From contig QUOL01000002.1 in the NCBI GenBank assembly GCA_009761415.1, positions 558,001-622,000 of the forward strand: a stretch of DNA of 64,000 nt, written 5' to 3'. Below are positions 1 to 11,217 of the stretch, in pieces. The notes under the pieces are model-generated. The model saw only the letters and a list, made by a program, of their open reading frames with translations, did not search any database and was not told where the DNA came from. The position numbers and the translations under genes are program-made. Position 1 is the stretch's first letter, and each line of letters opens with the position of its first letter. Source of the DNA: Sarcomyxa edulis. Taxonomy: Eukaryota; Basidiomycota; Agaricomycetes; Agaricales; Mycenaceae.

Positions 1-1
1 T

Positions 2-1285
2 CCAAATACTGACAGACTCCGCGAATACGCGGAGAAACAACGCCAGAATCAGCAACGTTCATGGGGCTTGCAAGAAAGCGATCAGGAAGATCGTTCTCGT
101 GATTCGAGTTCTGATTCAGAGTCCTCGGAGCCTCTTGCCGTCAAACGGCGTGCAGCACGACACTCTCGGACCCCATACTCTGCTTCAAAATCGCGACCAA
201 AACCCACACGGCTTGGATTCTATCCAGGGCAATGGAGCGACGTTTTAGAGAAGGCGAAGAGAAGATTCCGCTTATTTTTGGCAACAGACGTTCCGTTTCC
301 TAATCGCGAGGACCATTTCTCCAAGGCAGAGGATCTTGTTTCTGAAGCTATCAATGACCACCAGAAACGGGGGGGACAGCTTGAGAATGGTATGTTCTTA
401 CTACAATATTACTCCAACAAATGTTAACCCCGAAGTAGGCTACTTTCCGACCCACTTCAAAAGTATGGCAATTCTTGTAAGCGCATGTCTCTATTCTCAC
501 CACAGTCAACTGACCTTCTCGGAACCACAGGTATACGAGGAACATTCCACATTTCGTGGTCGGTTACGAGATACTGCTCGCGAGATCGTCAAACAACATT
601 ATGCACTTTTCCCGCCGTCAGATTCAAATTCTCCTGTTATCACTCAACGTGAACGGCGTACATACACTGCACAGCGCGTAGCAGAACTTCTCGATCACGG
701 TGGCCAATTCCTGCAGAATGGGCTGGACGAGCAGGTAAGCACATCGCAGAGTTGCATCACTCTGCGCCTTTTAGCTAATCAGCATTTGTAGGGTTCTACA
801 AACAATCTGACCCATCCGGCCCTCGATGCTCTTTGTTTTGAATTTTTCTACTCATCCGACGATAGTCTCGGTACTCTATTTCCTCAAGAGTTTCAAACAT
901 TTCCTGAAGAGAGTTACGCGCTCGCGTGTACAGTGGTATGTGGTCCTTACTGCCTACGCTATTGTCTAATCTAACAATGTGTTCGATCGTTAGTTACATC
1001 ACTGTCTGAAAGAGTGGTCTACAGGCAGCCGTCAAAAAGCATCATTCACCGGTGACGAAAATCGACCTGTCTACAACGCGATGATGGCCCTCATTCGCAA
1101 GACCAAACGAGATCGCCATCATGGCCCGAAACTTCGAGCTACCTTGAAGCGTATCGCAGAAGAGGCAAGGTACGCAGTTCCGGGTTTCTTTGGGCTTTTG
1201 CGCTCTGATTGATTTCTGTAGCAGGAATGAAAGAGATAATCAGGCTGAGGCTCCGGACTATGGATTTGACGTGATACTTGACTAG
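2..1285 (+). CDS. DUF6532-domain protein, 5' end outside window
   Basis: The reading frame is open to the left edge, so the N-terminus is missing. Predicted exons are 2-389, 436-476, 531-734, 792-935, 994-1169 and 1222-1285; all introns are GT-AG, 46-58 bp, and keep phase. The N-terminal part is acidic and Ser/Arg rich (disordered). From about residue 75 follows a globular domain of about 220 residues with the pattern typical of DUF6532: an FP-x-H-F-x-x-MA strand, then an FR-x-x-L...AREIV helix, and a late ALD-x-LC-x-EFFY segment. This family is common, often multi-copy, in Agaricomycetes. Its function is unknown, and some copies lie near transposons. The last acceptor is ambiguous by three bases (1222 or 1225). 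Confidence 0.75.
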
Positions 1286-2084
1286 TGACCCCCTTCGTTT
1301 GTTATCTACATATTCTATACTATATTCACACCTCGTAATCGAGTAATGTTTTGCATAAATTCCGAAGCCAATTGATGAAGCCTCGAATATGAGCTCGATA
1401 TAATCCGATGCCTGCAGACAAAAAAACTGCTCCCTATGTAGATGTATCTAGGACCTATGTGGATCTGCAGAGATGTATGTAGAGTCTATAGTATTCTACG
1501 TAGCTTGCTGTAGAGATAGTATGCTCATACGTAGATCTATGGATATCTGGGGACTCAGGGACATATTCTACACACTCTACAAGGCTACAACCATCTGCCT
1601 AGACCTACTGTAGATACGAATAGCTCACCCAGGGTTTGCTGATGCGCGACCAGAGTGTTTGCTTGGATCCCAGCGCAAGACCCGTTTACGTGCGTTGTAT
1701 GTATTTCGAGTTCTACCCCCCGCTTCATTCCCAGATGATGATTCACTCTGGAAGCTCTGCATTGATGGAGAGAGATTGCTGCCACTTTACTTGAGACTCT
1801 GGCTATGGGAGGAAGTTCAGGTTGCATTACATTTAGTTCTTCGATATAAGTGAACAGTTCTATGATCCTTATCCAGGGACTACAAAATTTAGAGTATACA
1901 AAATAATTCTTAAATGCTACGAAAAGCCCAGAATCAGCCCTGGATGCATGGATAGCCCATGTCAGCTCGTGATCGTGAAGCTGAGCTTGGTACGAGGTCG
2001 GATTGCCTGACGCTGGCCCAACCACAACTTAACTCCCTCAATTCAGTCCAGGTTGGACCTACCATAGCTCCGAAACGCTGGTGT
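1286..2084. other. gene-free stretch with GTAGA/TCTAC-rich low-complexity DNA
   Basis: No convincing gene. From about 1430 to 1545 the sequence is an irregular low-complexity tract rich in GTAGA, TCTAC and TATGTAG words on both strands. The open frames around 1585-2025 have no protein-like composition or splice context that I can support. Confidence 0.4.
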
Positions 2085-2245
2085 AGGTAACCGTACAACC
2101 GTATACCCGTATTACGGCCGTATATTTCGCCGTACCGTACCGTCCGAGGTACAACTCACCCATATACGGTTACGGTTACGGCCTGGCCGTAACCGTAAGT
2201 TACCCGTATTTTTTACGGCCGTAACCGTATACGGTACGGCGGGCA
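2085..2245. repeat. CCGTA-rich inverted repeat block
   Basis: About 160 bp built almost entirely from CCGTA, CCGTAA and TACGG words in both orientations. A perfect stem of ACGGTTACGG against CCGTAACCGT, separated by CCTGG, lies near 2168-2195. The block could fold into long hairpins. The right edge reads GGGCAGCCCTA, whose reverse complement TAGGGCTGCCC resembles hAT-type transposon ends, but I did not find a matching left end. Confidence 0.6.
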
Positions 2246-2249
2246 GCCC

Positions 2250-2366
2250 TAGCCAAAGCCAAGCCGTCAGTTTTGGCTTTGGCCCGGCCTGAGATATTCG
2301 AAAGCCAAAGCCCCTACAGGCCGGGCCAAAGCCGGGGCTTTCAGGCCAAGCCGGGCCCGCACATCA
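2250..2366. repeat. AAAGCC / GGCTTT palindromic repeat block
   Basis: Directly after the CCGTA block. It consists of repeated AGCCAAAGCC and GGCTTTGGCC words and GGCCGGGCC palindromes on both strands. It is GC-rich, has no coding potential I can support, and probably belongs to the same degenerate mobile element or satellite. Confidence 0.5.
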
Positions 2367-2591
2367 CTAAGGGCACCACACGTCTTTCGTCCAGTGTCAG
2401 ACTCAGCGTCTGAGTCCTCGATCGGCAAGAGAGCTAGGCTATTGCTGGACTTGCAAGATCCATCCGTAGAGTGCATAGACTTTTACTTTCTACTTTATTG
2501 CCGTTAAGGATAATAGCGCTCTAGGATTACTACATTTCTAGACCGACAAATGTACTGGAGACAAACTCGAGGTCTTGAGATCGTATCATGA

Positions 2592-2972
2592 ATCTGGCCA
2601 TACAAAGACTACGTATCTACAGAGACTGATGCTATTGTATCTCGTTCCATCAGTGTCAAATTTCCACCATGGATCGAGTCGTGGTGCCAAGTTGAGGAAA
2701 CATTTGGGAACGCGATTAGCGACGCCCAACTTGAAGCACGCAAAACATACTTGATAATTGCAAAGAAACGTCAAAAGACGTCTTTTGGACGTCTTAGTGA
2801 GGATGGTCGTCCGGGCGTGATATCTTCTTGTTTTCCAATAGCACTCTCGGAAGGAAACAGGCCATGTCGTTATCTCACAAGTATAGATTCCGCAGACATA
2901 ACATCTACAATTCGAAGGATACAAAATTGGGCATCAGTACACCTGAAGATTACTGTTCAGTGCCGTTCATAA
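2592..2972 (+). other. possible gene remnant, protein-like open frame
   Basis: A 126-codon frame that begins right after an in-frame stop and has protein-like composition (for example a KFPPWIESW stretch followed by a Lys/Arg-rich helix). It has no good start codon, and no splice acceptor lies between the stop and the open stretch. The opposite strand is also open over 2586-2924. Its last 23 bp overlap the 3' end of the coiled-coil gene on the other strand. It is either a decayed fragment or chance. Confidence 0.25.
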
Positions 2973-4300
2973 AAGCCATGATCTTGAACCTCATGCGCTG
3001 GGTATCGTCTCCTTGAGCTATGCCAAAAGTCTCGTTGTAGAATACCACCATTCTCCAGCACTGATGCTGGTTCGTGATCTCCTCGACTCTTTCAGGGACA
3101 TCGTTCTCGTCGGGGACACCCCCAATCTCGGCATTCGGGCGATATGCGTTGATAAAACCATGCAAATTGGCCGGTGCGATTTGCAGAGCTTTGTCGGTAC
3201 CTAAACCACGATTCTAAAGATGCTAGTCAGTAGGTAAACAAAGGATAAGTTCACGATGGAATCACCTCTTTCCGGAAGCGTCTCTGGGCAGGTATATAAG
3301 TGATTTTAGTATTGCGAAGGGCAATCCGATTGTTGAGAGTCTGTTGCGAGACCTCTTTCAGCGATAGTTGTATTTCAGCCACGTCGTCCCTGATCCTGAT
3401 AACGTCGCCCTTGATCTCGTTGACGTCGCCAGGAAGGTCTTTCAGTGCATCGATTCTTCCCTGAAGGTCCTTGACTTGGTCGGGAAGATCTTTGAGTGCA
3501 TCGGCTCTTCTCTTGAGATCTTTGACATCGTCAGGAAGGTTCTTAAGTGCATCAACTCTTCCCCGAAGCTCCCCAACATCGGCTGGGAGTCATGAACCGT
3601 TCTGTTAAGTTACCTGACTTTTGCTGTGAGAGTGTCGGGCTTACCTTTCAGACTATCAAATTTCTTCTCAAGACCGTCGAACCTCTTCTCGAGACCGTCG
3701 TACCTCTTCTCGAGACCGTCGAACCTCTTCTCGAAAACGTCGAACTTCTTCTCAAACTTTTTCTCGAGACTTTCGAATTTCCCGTTTATGACGCCGGTGA
3801 GTTCGGTGAACATGCCGGTCATCTGCGCAATAACTCCGGCTGCATCAAAGGCAACTCCATATTTCGCTATGGAATCTATACAGCGCAAGCATAAGACGAC
3901 GAAGTCGAAACAATGTTTAAACCCAACTCACGACCATAGGTGACAAGATGTACATGTTCCTTAACTGTAGCCACCACTTCATCCGTAACATCTTGGGAGA
4001 AGGTCTCTGTGCATAATTTAAGTTCCACAGACTGAAACGACAGAACATGGACTCACTTTGCGCGCCTTTGATGGCGATGAGCATATCTTCTTCTTCCTTC
4101 AAGCCCAATGGACCAAGAGGGTCACCCTTCTCTATCGTCAAGTGTACCCTTGGAATAGCGTTATTCAAAATATTGGGGTTGGTTCGTAAGACAGGATGAA
4201 AAGAGCTGACGCTGGGAAGCGTGAATGGGAAGGCGTCGTTAGGAACAGGAGGGATCTCAAGTTGAGCATTAGGAGCCGGCTGGTGTTGAGGTCCTTCCAT
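2950..4300 (-). CDS. long coiled-coil protein, 376 aa, function unknown
   Basis: Five predicted exons, read from the right: 4057-4300, 3932-4006, 3645-3875, 3266-3582 and 2950-3213 (introns 50-62 bp; phase kept throughout; 376 codons plus stop). The first 80 residues are Pro-rich. Residues 135-185 form a Phe/Leu-Glu-Lys coiled coil made of seven-residue units with F-E/D-x-L-E-K-K/R. Residues 185-250 contain degenerate repeats of about 16 residues, each with ALK-x-LP-x-DV. The C-terminal 88 residues are a compact domain with no motif I know. The layout (Pro-rich head, coiled coil, small C-terminal domain) suggests a scaffold or oligomer, but no function can be named. Start chosen as the first ATG of the open frame. 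Confidence 0.75.
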
Positions 4301-4572
4301 GATGAGTTACGCGTTTCAAGATATGAGGGATGAGTGTGGTTGGGATGAGGGGGGAATAATCGATAAAAGTCGAAGATGCTGTTGAGGTGATGGTTGATAA
4401 AGAAAACGCGATCGGTGGCTCAACCGCGGAGGCATTTGGCGGAGTCACGATGCCCCACGTGGTCGTTCTCCGTCAAATCAAATTCACAGACGTCTACGTG
4501 AATCTGCATATCTAACGGTCCAAAAATTCTGGAAAGTCTTCTGATAGCTTCGATAATTGATTAACGCCCAGT

Positions 4573-5031
4573 TTACAGAATTTGCAACTCAAGAGCCGCC
4601 CAACTTGCAGCGCGCCAAAATAGAAAACATTGGATATTCGTTATGATACACAGGCTAGCTAAGGCCAATACAACCTTGAATACAACAAGCATTGACGATG
4701 CGGGGTCGGATGACATCGATGAGGGAAGGATAGAGACGCCAGTGAGGATAGGAGACTCGAATGAAAATGAGTCCGTGAAAGGGTGTGGGGACCGAGCGCC
4801 GGCCGAGAAAATAATCTGATCACCATAAGTAGGACGATACGTCCAATAACTTGGATAAGTGTTCCCAGGCGTTAGAGACTCGGCCCAGCGTAGGTCTAGG
4901 GATGATTGAGACCCTGAATTTGGACGCAATTTCCGGACCTGAGGATGAAAATTTTGACCCTCTATGGCGTAGCCATTCTTATTCGTCGTCCGAGTCGTCC
5001 ACGCGAATTTAGTTGGTACGTACCATTGCAC
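4573..5031 (-). CDS. hypothetical protein, 152 aa, C-terminal hydrophobic segment
   Basis: Single-exon open frame with no recognised domain. The first 110 residues are polar and Ser/Pro/Tyr rich. Residues about 115-140 are hydrophobic and could be a membrane anchor near the C-terminus. There is no supporting paralog here, and the flanks show no clear promoter. It may be a small real gene, a last exon, or chance; about 270 bp separate it from the start of the coiled-coil gene on the same strand. Confidence 0.3.
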   Translation of the reverse strand: MQWYVPTKFAWTTRTTNKNGYAIEGQNFHPQVRKLRPNSGSQSSLDLRWAESLTPGNTYPSYWTYRPTYGDQIIFSAGARSPHPFTDSFSFESPILTGVSILPSSMSSDPASSMLVVFKVVLALASLCIITNIQCFLFWRAASWAALELQIL

Positions 5032-5856
5032 GAGGTAGGTACACGCGATTCGACGAGGGTTCAGACCGACGAATACCGATTGATAAGGAAGAATAGAGGT
5101 GATTTGAACTTGTATCGGAGGTAGTCAGTCTTCCCAGTGAAACGAATGCCGATCACCCGTTATATTGCAAAGGTCACTAAAAGGAGATAATGTTATGAAA
5201 CTTCGAGGTTCATGCATAGTCCTGCCATTTGGAAAAGGCGCTGAGAGTTTTAGAACGGAGCGCATGGGGACATGCTCCCCGATGCTCCCCGTGATGATAG
5301 TTAGATAAACCTATGCGTTGACTGAAGCCGGAGAGCGCAAAGAGATATGTTCTGTACTCAGAAACAATCAAACGTCGGACAATCATGAGCCAATAACAGA
5401 TAACGCACAGTACTCGGTGAGAAGTCGTCCAGTGCTATACTGATCCAAATAGAGTCTGATTCGGAGCCTTCGGACGGCCAGCCTCCTCGTCACAATGCTC
5501 ATTGCTAGTAACGAATATTCATTCTATAAGCATACGCTCTGACGAACGAAAGCCTGTCTCTCGCCTAACAAAATGATCCAACGTGGCATCGAACATTGGG
5601 ACTTCAATCACTGGGCGCGTAAATCAACACAATCTAACGTCAAGACAGGATGGGAGAGAGAATCAGTTCTTAACGAGAGGCAAAAAGCCACCATAATAGA
5701 GCCAAGTAACAAGCAAGCAGATGGTAACGATTGAGACGCCCTTTGTCACTACTACAGCCCAGTCAGTAAGCTGCAACACCGAGAAAAAGGCACACACCGA
5801 TACACCAGAGGTGGGGAATAGAGCTTTAAATCAGCGGTGAATACGTCGAGCTCATA
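5032..5856. other. intergenic, no gene seen
   Basis: About 825 bp upstream of the small hypothetical frame and downstream of the EVE-domain gene. I see no open frame with protein-like composition, no RNA gene and no clear repeat. Confidence 0.4.
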
Positions 5857-7223
5857 CTATTTCTTCGTTCGCGCGCGTGTTGATCGTCGCAAGCCAGCCT
5901 CTGCTTCCGGATCCAATTCCTTGACCTTGCGTTTCAATCCCTTGGGATTTTCACCGAAACTCTTCGTTTCATCATCCTGCTGGCCCAAAGGCGCGTCAGT
6001 ATCCTCAGATTCTTCGGCTTCCTCCTCTTCCTCCTCCTCAGTCTTCTTCTTCCTCTTGAGACTAGGCTTCTTCTTCCCTTTCGATTCACCCTTCGCAACC
6101 TTCGGCTTACCTTTCTCCTTTCCCTTTCCACTCACTCCAGAGCCCTTGAGTTTCACCCCCTCCCAACCGCCATTCTCCGCTAACGCTTGGATAGCGTCCC
6201 ATGCCTTGTCAGTCACGCGCTGAACACTCAAGCGACCACGGGTGATCAAGTCCATCGCTAGATATATCAAAGAGCGCCGCATCAATCAAAGACTTACAAG
6301 TATCTCTAAAAAACGCACATTTGATAGCTTGGAACCCGCCCGGTCCTATATAGTCCACCACCTTTTGGGTCTCGAGATCAGAATCGGCTATCCATCGAAG
6401 AAGAGCAAGGGGCACGAAATGCGTCGCGCGTGATGTGAATGTGAGATCTACCATGGACCATTTTGGGTCAGAGGCAGACGATTTCTATGCAGAGCATATC
6501 GTGAGGTAATTTATCATGAAGCACACCCAAGGAGAGGAAGGGAACAGTTGCTTACGGGGTCGTAATAAGGATGTGTCCTAGGTGTCATAGCAAAAATCGA
6601 TGTCAGTATCATCATTCGAGTTCATTTACTGTAATAAGCAACTGACGGATCCCAAGATGTGTCTGTAGCCCGTAGATGAAAAAATGAGCCGTGAAAGCTA
6701 GCAATCAAGTACGTGCTTACAATCTGGATATGCTTCTTTGGAGACCTATCAGGAGCATTGCACACAAACGGTCAGCAAATTAGCAGTGAAAAGACGTGCA
6801 CGCCGTTCACCTGTGCAAACCCTGCGATGCCTTTGGAAACGAACTTAGGCCCAATCTCTCGGACTTGTCGAAAGTCGCCGTACTTACCTGGTATCTTCGT
6901 GTTTGAATGATAGAACAATACCTTCTCCGTTCACGTCAACATCCAATAGATCAAGACTCCGAGGTCGGAAGGAACAGAGACCCACCTTATCGCCCTTCTT
7001 CATCGCCCTCATCAAATTTCTGGCCTCGTAATTTCTAACACCCTCCCAGGAAGTCGTTTTCACAGACTCAAAGTCATCCACGCTAAACTGCCTGAGTATT
7101 AACAACTGCTTCTCTAATCTCAGTGGCGTAGTACCGACTCACCTTCACATCCTTCCCTTTTTCGATACGAGAGTCAGGCTCCGCTTTCATCAACCAGTAC
7201 TGCAGCTGCGGCCCTCGTTCCAT
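5857..7223 (-). CDS. EVE-domain protein, THYN1-like, 295 aa
   Basis: EVE domains are PUA-like folds that bind modified bases; human THYN1 is a nuclear member. Residues 8-190 match the family, with YWLMKAEPDSR near the start, then SWEGVRNYEARN, FYHSNTKIPG and SVQRV near the end. Nine exons: 7143-7223, 6986-7087, 6888-6921, 6811-6830, 6721-6745, 6647-6662, 6556-6577, 6298-6484 and 5857-6257. Four of them are only 16-25 bp, yet phase is kept and the joined protein matches the family, which strongly supports them. The C-terminal 90 residues are a Lys-rich, Glu-run tail ending in RRSTRARTKK, likely nuclear and nucleic-acid binding. The ATG at 7223 was chosen because family members begin just before the YWLMKAEP motif. 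Confidence 0.9.
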
Positions 7224-8371
7224 TGAAAACGAGCGCGTTATGCTTCTGCTGCGGTGGGTATCAAGCTGTATCAAGCGCGGACACGAACTCGAGGTTAGAT
7301 TTAGTACACAGGCTAGCCTCGTGATCGCGCTAGCGGTGGAATGTCGATACCGATAAGAAATGGTTTGGCAGGCCAGCGAAGTAGGGTGTATCTGGAGTTG
7401 GATGTCTCCGCAGTTCAATACTATCTGATCGACGCCCGTTCGTTTGTAGGTCTTGGAGAAAGAGCGAGACCCTGACCTATTCCAACTTGATCGGAAGAAA
7501 GGAAGGAACCTGGAATGTGACAGCTTACGCGTGACATAACACGCAAGTCACGTCCATCGGCTGTCTCGGGGACCCCTCTTTATCGAGAACATCTCCCACT
7601 GCTGGCAAAGTGACCTCGGGGTCAAGGGGTATAAAGTCGCGCACCAACAACACTCAAATTCACTTGACAAAATCTTAGCCACTCTATACTCGATAACGCC
7701 AGGACTATGCCAAGGAGCTAAAAGACCTCAATGCGCAGCTTTTGGTGGGACTTTGATTGGTCGTTCATTATGCATATGCCTGTCATGCATGACTTTGTCC
7801 GGAACAAGTCGGTGGTGGAGTGTCTGCTCGGACATGCGAAGCTGTTGAACCATAAAATGATGGAGCGTCTAGGCCGGCGCAATCGCAATAGATACGGACG
7901 AGTGAAGTCGGTCTATCACTTTTAGCCGTTATAGTGTCCACTAATGGGGTTTGTACCGGTACTTGAACATGCGGATGGGAATTAGATGCATGCAGCCATG
8001 GGTATTCCTAGTTGGAGCACACCGCCTGTTCTGGACTCACACTCTTATCGTGTCAGTGGTGAGTCTCTCCGCGAAAATTATCATGCAATACTCCCCTCGA
8101 TCTCATACATCCTCGAGCATCCTCGACGCCCTTCAATACCCTTCGATGTTTCTCGACGATCGATAAGTTCGGTAATGAAGTAATTATAGCATTGCGGGGA
8201 AAGGGGAAACATTGTGTGCCGCGGCTCGGCATCTCGAAGGCTGTGAATCAAAAATAGGCACCGTGACTGCGGACGACAACCCCCTACATAATCTTCAAAA
8301 CTTGTGCTCGACATCTCCTGTGCTTGCCTCCATCTCCCGTCCATTCCTCCTCACAGAATTCCTCAAAAATA
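7224..8371. promoter_or_regulatory. divergent intergenic region between EVE and stomatin-like genes
   Basis: About 1.15 kb between two divergently transcribed genes. It contains a small open frame at 7731-7925 (+, 64 codons, with a Lys/Arg-rich end) that I cannot support as a gene. A TATA-like word (GGTATAAAG) lies near 7630. No repeat or RNA gene was seen. Confidence 0.35.
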
Positions 8372-9853
8372 ATGTCAGGAGCACCTCAGATCGTCAGCAA
8401 CGGGATTGACCGCAAGGACCGCAATCCGTCCCCGACAGACTCCAACTCTTCTCGTGGGAACGTAGTGGATCATAATGCTGCCAACGGTGAGTATCCTCTC
8501 TCTCTCTCTCCTCCTTCCACCCATCTCTACTCGTTTTTGAATGATGGCCACGTCGACCTCAGTGACCGATGATTTGCCTCCAGCCGCACGTCGTCCCGGG
8601 GCTGACAAGCAACATATGATTGTGGTTCAACCGTTGAAGCGTAGCGAAATGCAAGTGAGTACCGCACCCTCGCAAAAGTATCCCATTCTTTCCTTACTAG
8701 TGCTTTCGTTAGCCTTCCTACGCACAAGATCTTGGGACTGGAGAGGTTTGTTTGTCGCCGTAGTGATAGTAGCACGCATTAACTTCCATATTCAGGTCAC
8801 ACACGGAGTGTATGGCTCACTTCTCAACGTTCTAGGAACTATGGTCGGGTTTTGCGGAGCTATTCCTTGCTGCCCATGCCCCAACCCTTTCCGGAATGTC
8901 CAGCAAGGTATTTCTCACCGTCTCACAAACAAATATTCGAGCTTAACACCTTGCATCCCAGGCTCCGTAGGTCTTGTATCCCGATTTGGACAGTTCTACA
9001 AGTCCGTAGACCCAGGCTTGGTCCAAGTAAACGTCTGCACCGAGTCCCTTCGCATCGTCGACGTCAAAATTCAAATCAGCCCTATTGGAAGACAGACAGT
9101 CATCACCAGGGATAACGTCAACGTCGAAATGTATGTCAAACCCTCAGTATTCATTGCAACTAATTCAAAAAAAATACTAACGCTCACTCTGCAGCGACTC
9201 GGTGATATACTTCCAGATCTGCAACCCCTACCGCGCCGCCTTCGGCATCACCGACCTTCGCCAAGCCCTCATCGAACGCGCTCAAACGACCCTTCGACAC
9301 GTTGTAGGTGCCCGCGCCGTCCAATCCGTCGTAACCGAACGAGAAGCCATCGCTTTCGAAATCGCTGAGATAGTAGGGGACGTCGCTGATAAGTGGGGTG
9401 TGGCCATCGAAGGAATCCTCATCAAGGATATCATCTTCAGCCCTGAGGTGTCTGCGAGTCTGAGCTCGGCGGCGCAGCAGAAGAGGATTGGAGAGAGTAA
9501 GGTTATTGCAGCTAGGGCTGAGGTGGATTCGGCTAGGTTGATGAGGCAGGCTGCTGATGTGCGTTGGCTCTCTCTCTACTCTCATTTTTGTATAGATACT
9601 GACGGTTCGTCCCTCTCGTTAGATCCTCGCATCCCCCGCTGCGATGCAAATTCGACAACTCGAAGCACTCCAGCAGATGGCTAAGTCGGCCAACAGCAAA
9701 GTCGTCTTTGTACCTATGCAGCTCCAATCAGACGTCGTCGGACAATTGGCACACCAAGCTTCTGGCAGTGGTCTCGTTGGAAGTGAGGGTGGTGAGAGCT
9801 CCATAGGCGTTGCTGGACGTGTTGGGTTGCTTAACGCCGTTTCAGAAGTTTAA
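8372..9853 (+). CDS. stomatin-like SPFH/Band 7 membrane protein, 360 aa
   Basis: SPFH (Band 7) proteins sit on the inner face of membranes and organise lipid and protein microdomains. Predicted exons: 8372-8486, 8563-8654, 8796-8907, 8962-9130, 9195-9558 and 9623-9853. A disordered N-terminus (about 70 residues) precedes a short hydrophobic, Cys-rich hairpin (GAIPCCPCPNP) that likely inserts in the membrane and may be palmitoylated. The Band 7 core follows, with SVGLVSRFGQ, SPIGRQTVITRDNV and REAIAFEIAEIVGDVADKWG. The helical end has AAQQKRIGESKVIAARAEV and ILASPAAMQIRQLE, both typical of stomatins. Length and motifs fit fungal stomatin family members. The second acceptor could alternatively be 12 bases downstream in the same frame. 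Confidence 0.93.
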
Positions 9854-11217
9854 AAGAACGTCTTATTCTCGCGTTCTCGTTCGTGCTTGGCTATCCCTCT
9901 CTTACCTTCCTTTCCTTGTGGATTTTTAATTCTGCTATGGAACTCAACGACGAAAACGATAAACGATATTCCACGCCATCTTATTACGGCTTCCATCTCA
10001 TATCTATCCTCACCGGCACACCAACTACTTGTTCTCATACGCGCCGGTGACGTGCATGTAAATCTTTCTTCGTCTGTTTACTTGTCCTATCACTACCTAC
10101 CTACGGATATCCTCTACTCTTACTGTTACCCCCGCCTTGTATCGTTTTGTATATCTTATAAACTGTTTTGATACCCTTTGTTTCGACTGCATAATGATTT
10201 CTTTTCCTTTCTGTCCAGGACGTGCTGTCCATCTCATATATCTAGTGTGGCGTCGGTGCCTACATGCCACCGAAGTGTACAGGTATGTTTCTAGTCAGAG
10301 TCCGATCCTATCCTCGTTTCGGCTCCAAAAAGCAAGTATATATACTCAAAAAGCTACAAAAAGAAGAGAGATTTACTATACCGAGGTCCTATGGGCTGAC
10401 CTAGACAATGACGGTTCTGAGATAAAAGGCGATGAGGACGAGGTGAAGCCTTTCGGTGCACCTGAAGTGTTCTCGGAAATTATTACAATCGCGAAGTCCA
10501 CTCTGCTTTGAACGATCCTCGCGATTACAGTCGACTGTCAACCCACGAATCACGAATGCCTCCAAGAGATAGGGGTGTGTCCAGTAAAACCAAAACTAAT
10601 TATTAACAAGAACAGAACAAAAACGACTTGCCGCCACACGAAAAGAAAATGGGGTATGTAATGTAATGTAGATTGTATCGTGATCATGGTTATAAGTAAA
10701 TGAGTGGATGGATGGATGGAATTGTCGAGTGAGTGGGTGAGTCGATGCTATGAGGAACGAGAAACGCAACGGAAAGGGGTATGAGAATGGAACGGGGACA
10801 ACGGGGTAGTGAGGCGGGTGTAAGCTTAAGATAGGAATGGGAATGGGGGTAACGGTGGAGTATTTTTGGGGTATCGTGAGGAAGGCATGCTTGAGATATA
10901 GCGCGTAGACGGTAGTAGGGTAAGCGAGGTAGGCATGAATTGTCGTGTTAACACGGGACGCGATACGAGACTCGAGACTCGAGATGGGGGAGAGGAGGGG
11001 GCGGACGAAGAGAGGTATAACATGGTCTGTCATCGACTTGTATTATTCTTCTCGGGTTTGATAAGTTTGGGAATTGCCTTTTTTTGTCTTCTTTCTTCCG
11101 TGTATTGAAGTGTTTTTGATTACGATTTTTTTGAGTGTTGTCAGTTGCCAGACGTCAGTCGTTGACCATGGGGTATATTACAGTCCATCTCTCCTGCCCT
11201 GCCCGAATATAGTGTCC
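9854..11217. other. convergent 3' region, no gene supported
   Basis: About 1.36 kb between two gene 3' ends that face each other. Long open frames occur (10137-10511 on +, 10596-11033 on -), but they show low-complexity composition and no splice or start context. A short GGAT tandem repeat lies near 10705-10720, and TGAGTGGG-type repeats follow. Probably 3' untranslated sequence and spacer. Confidence 0.4.

Noticed and set aside
7731..7925. 64-codon + frame in the divergent EVE/stomatin intergenic region
   Set aside because: Protein-like at the end, but no paralog, no splice support and no domain.
10137..10511. 124-codon open frame on + after the stomatin-like gene
   Set aside because: No start or splice context, mixed composition, and it lies in the 3' flank; treated as non-coding.
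10596..11033. 145-codon open frame on - downstream of the UBL3-like gene
   Set aside because: Pro/Ser/His-biased shadow of simple repeats in a probable 3' UTR.
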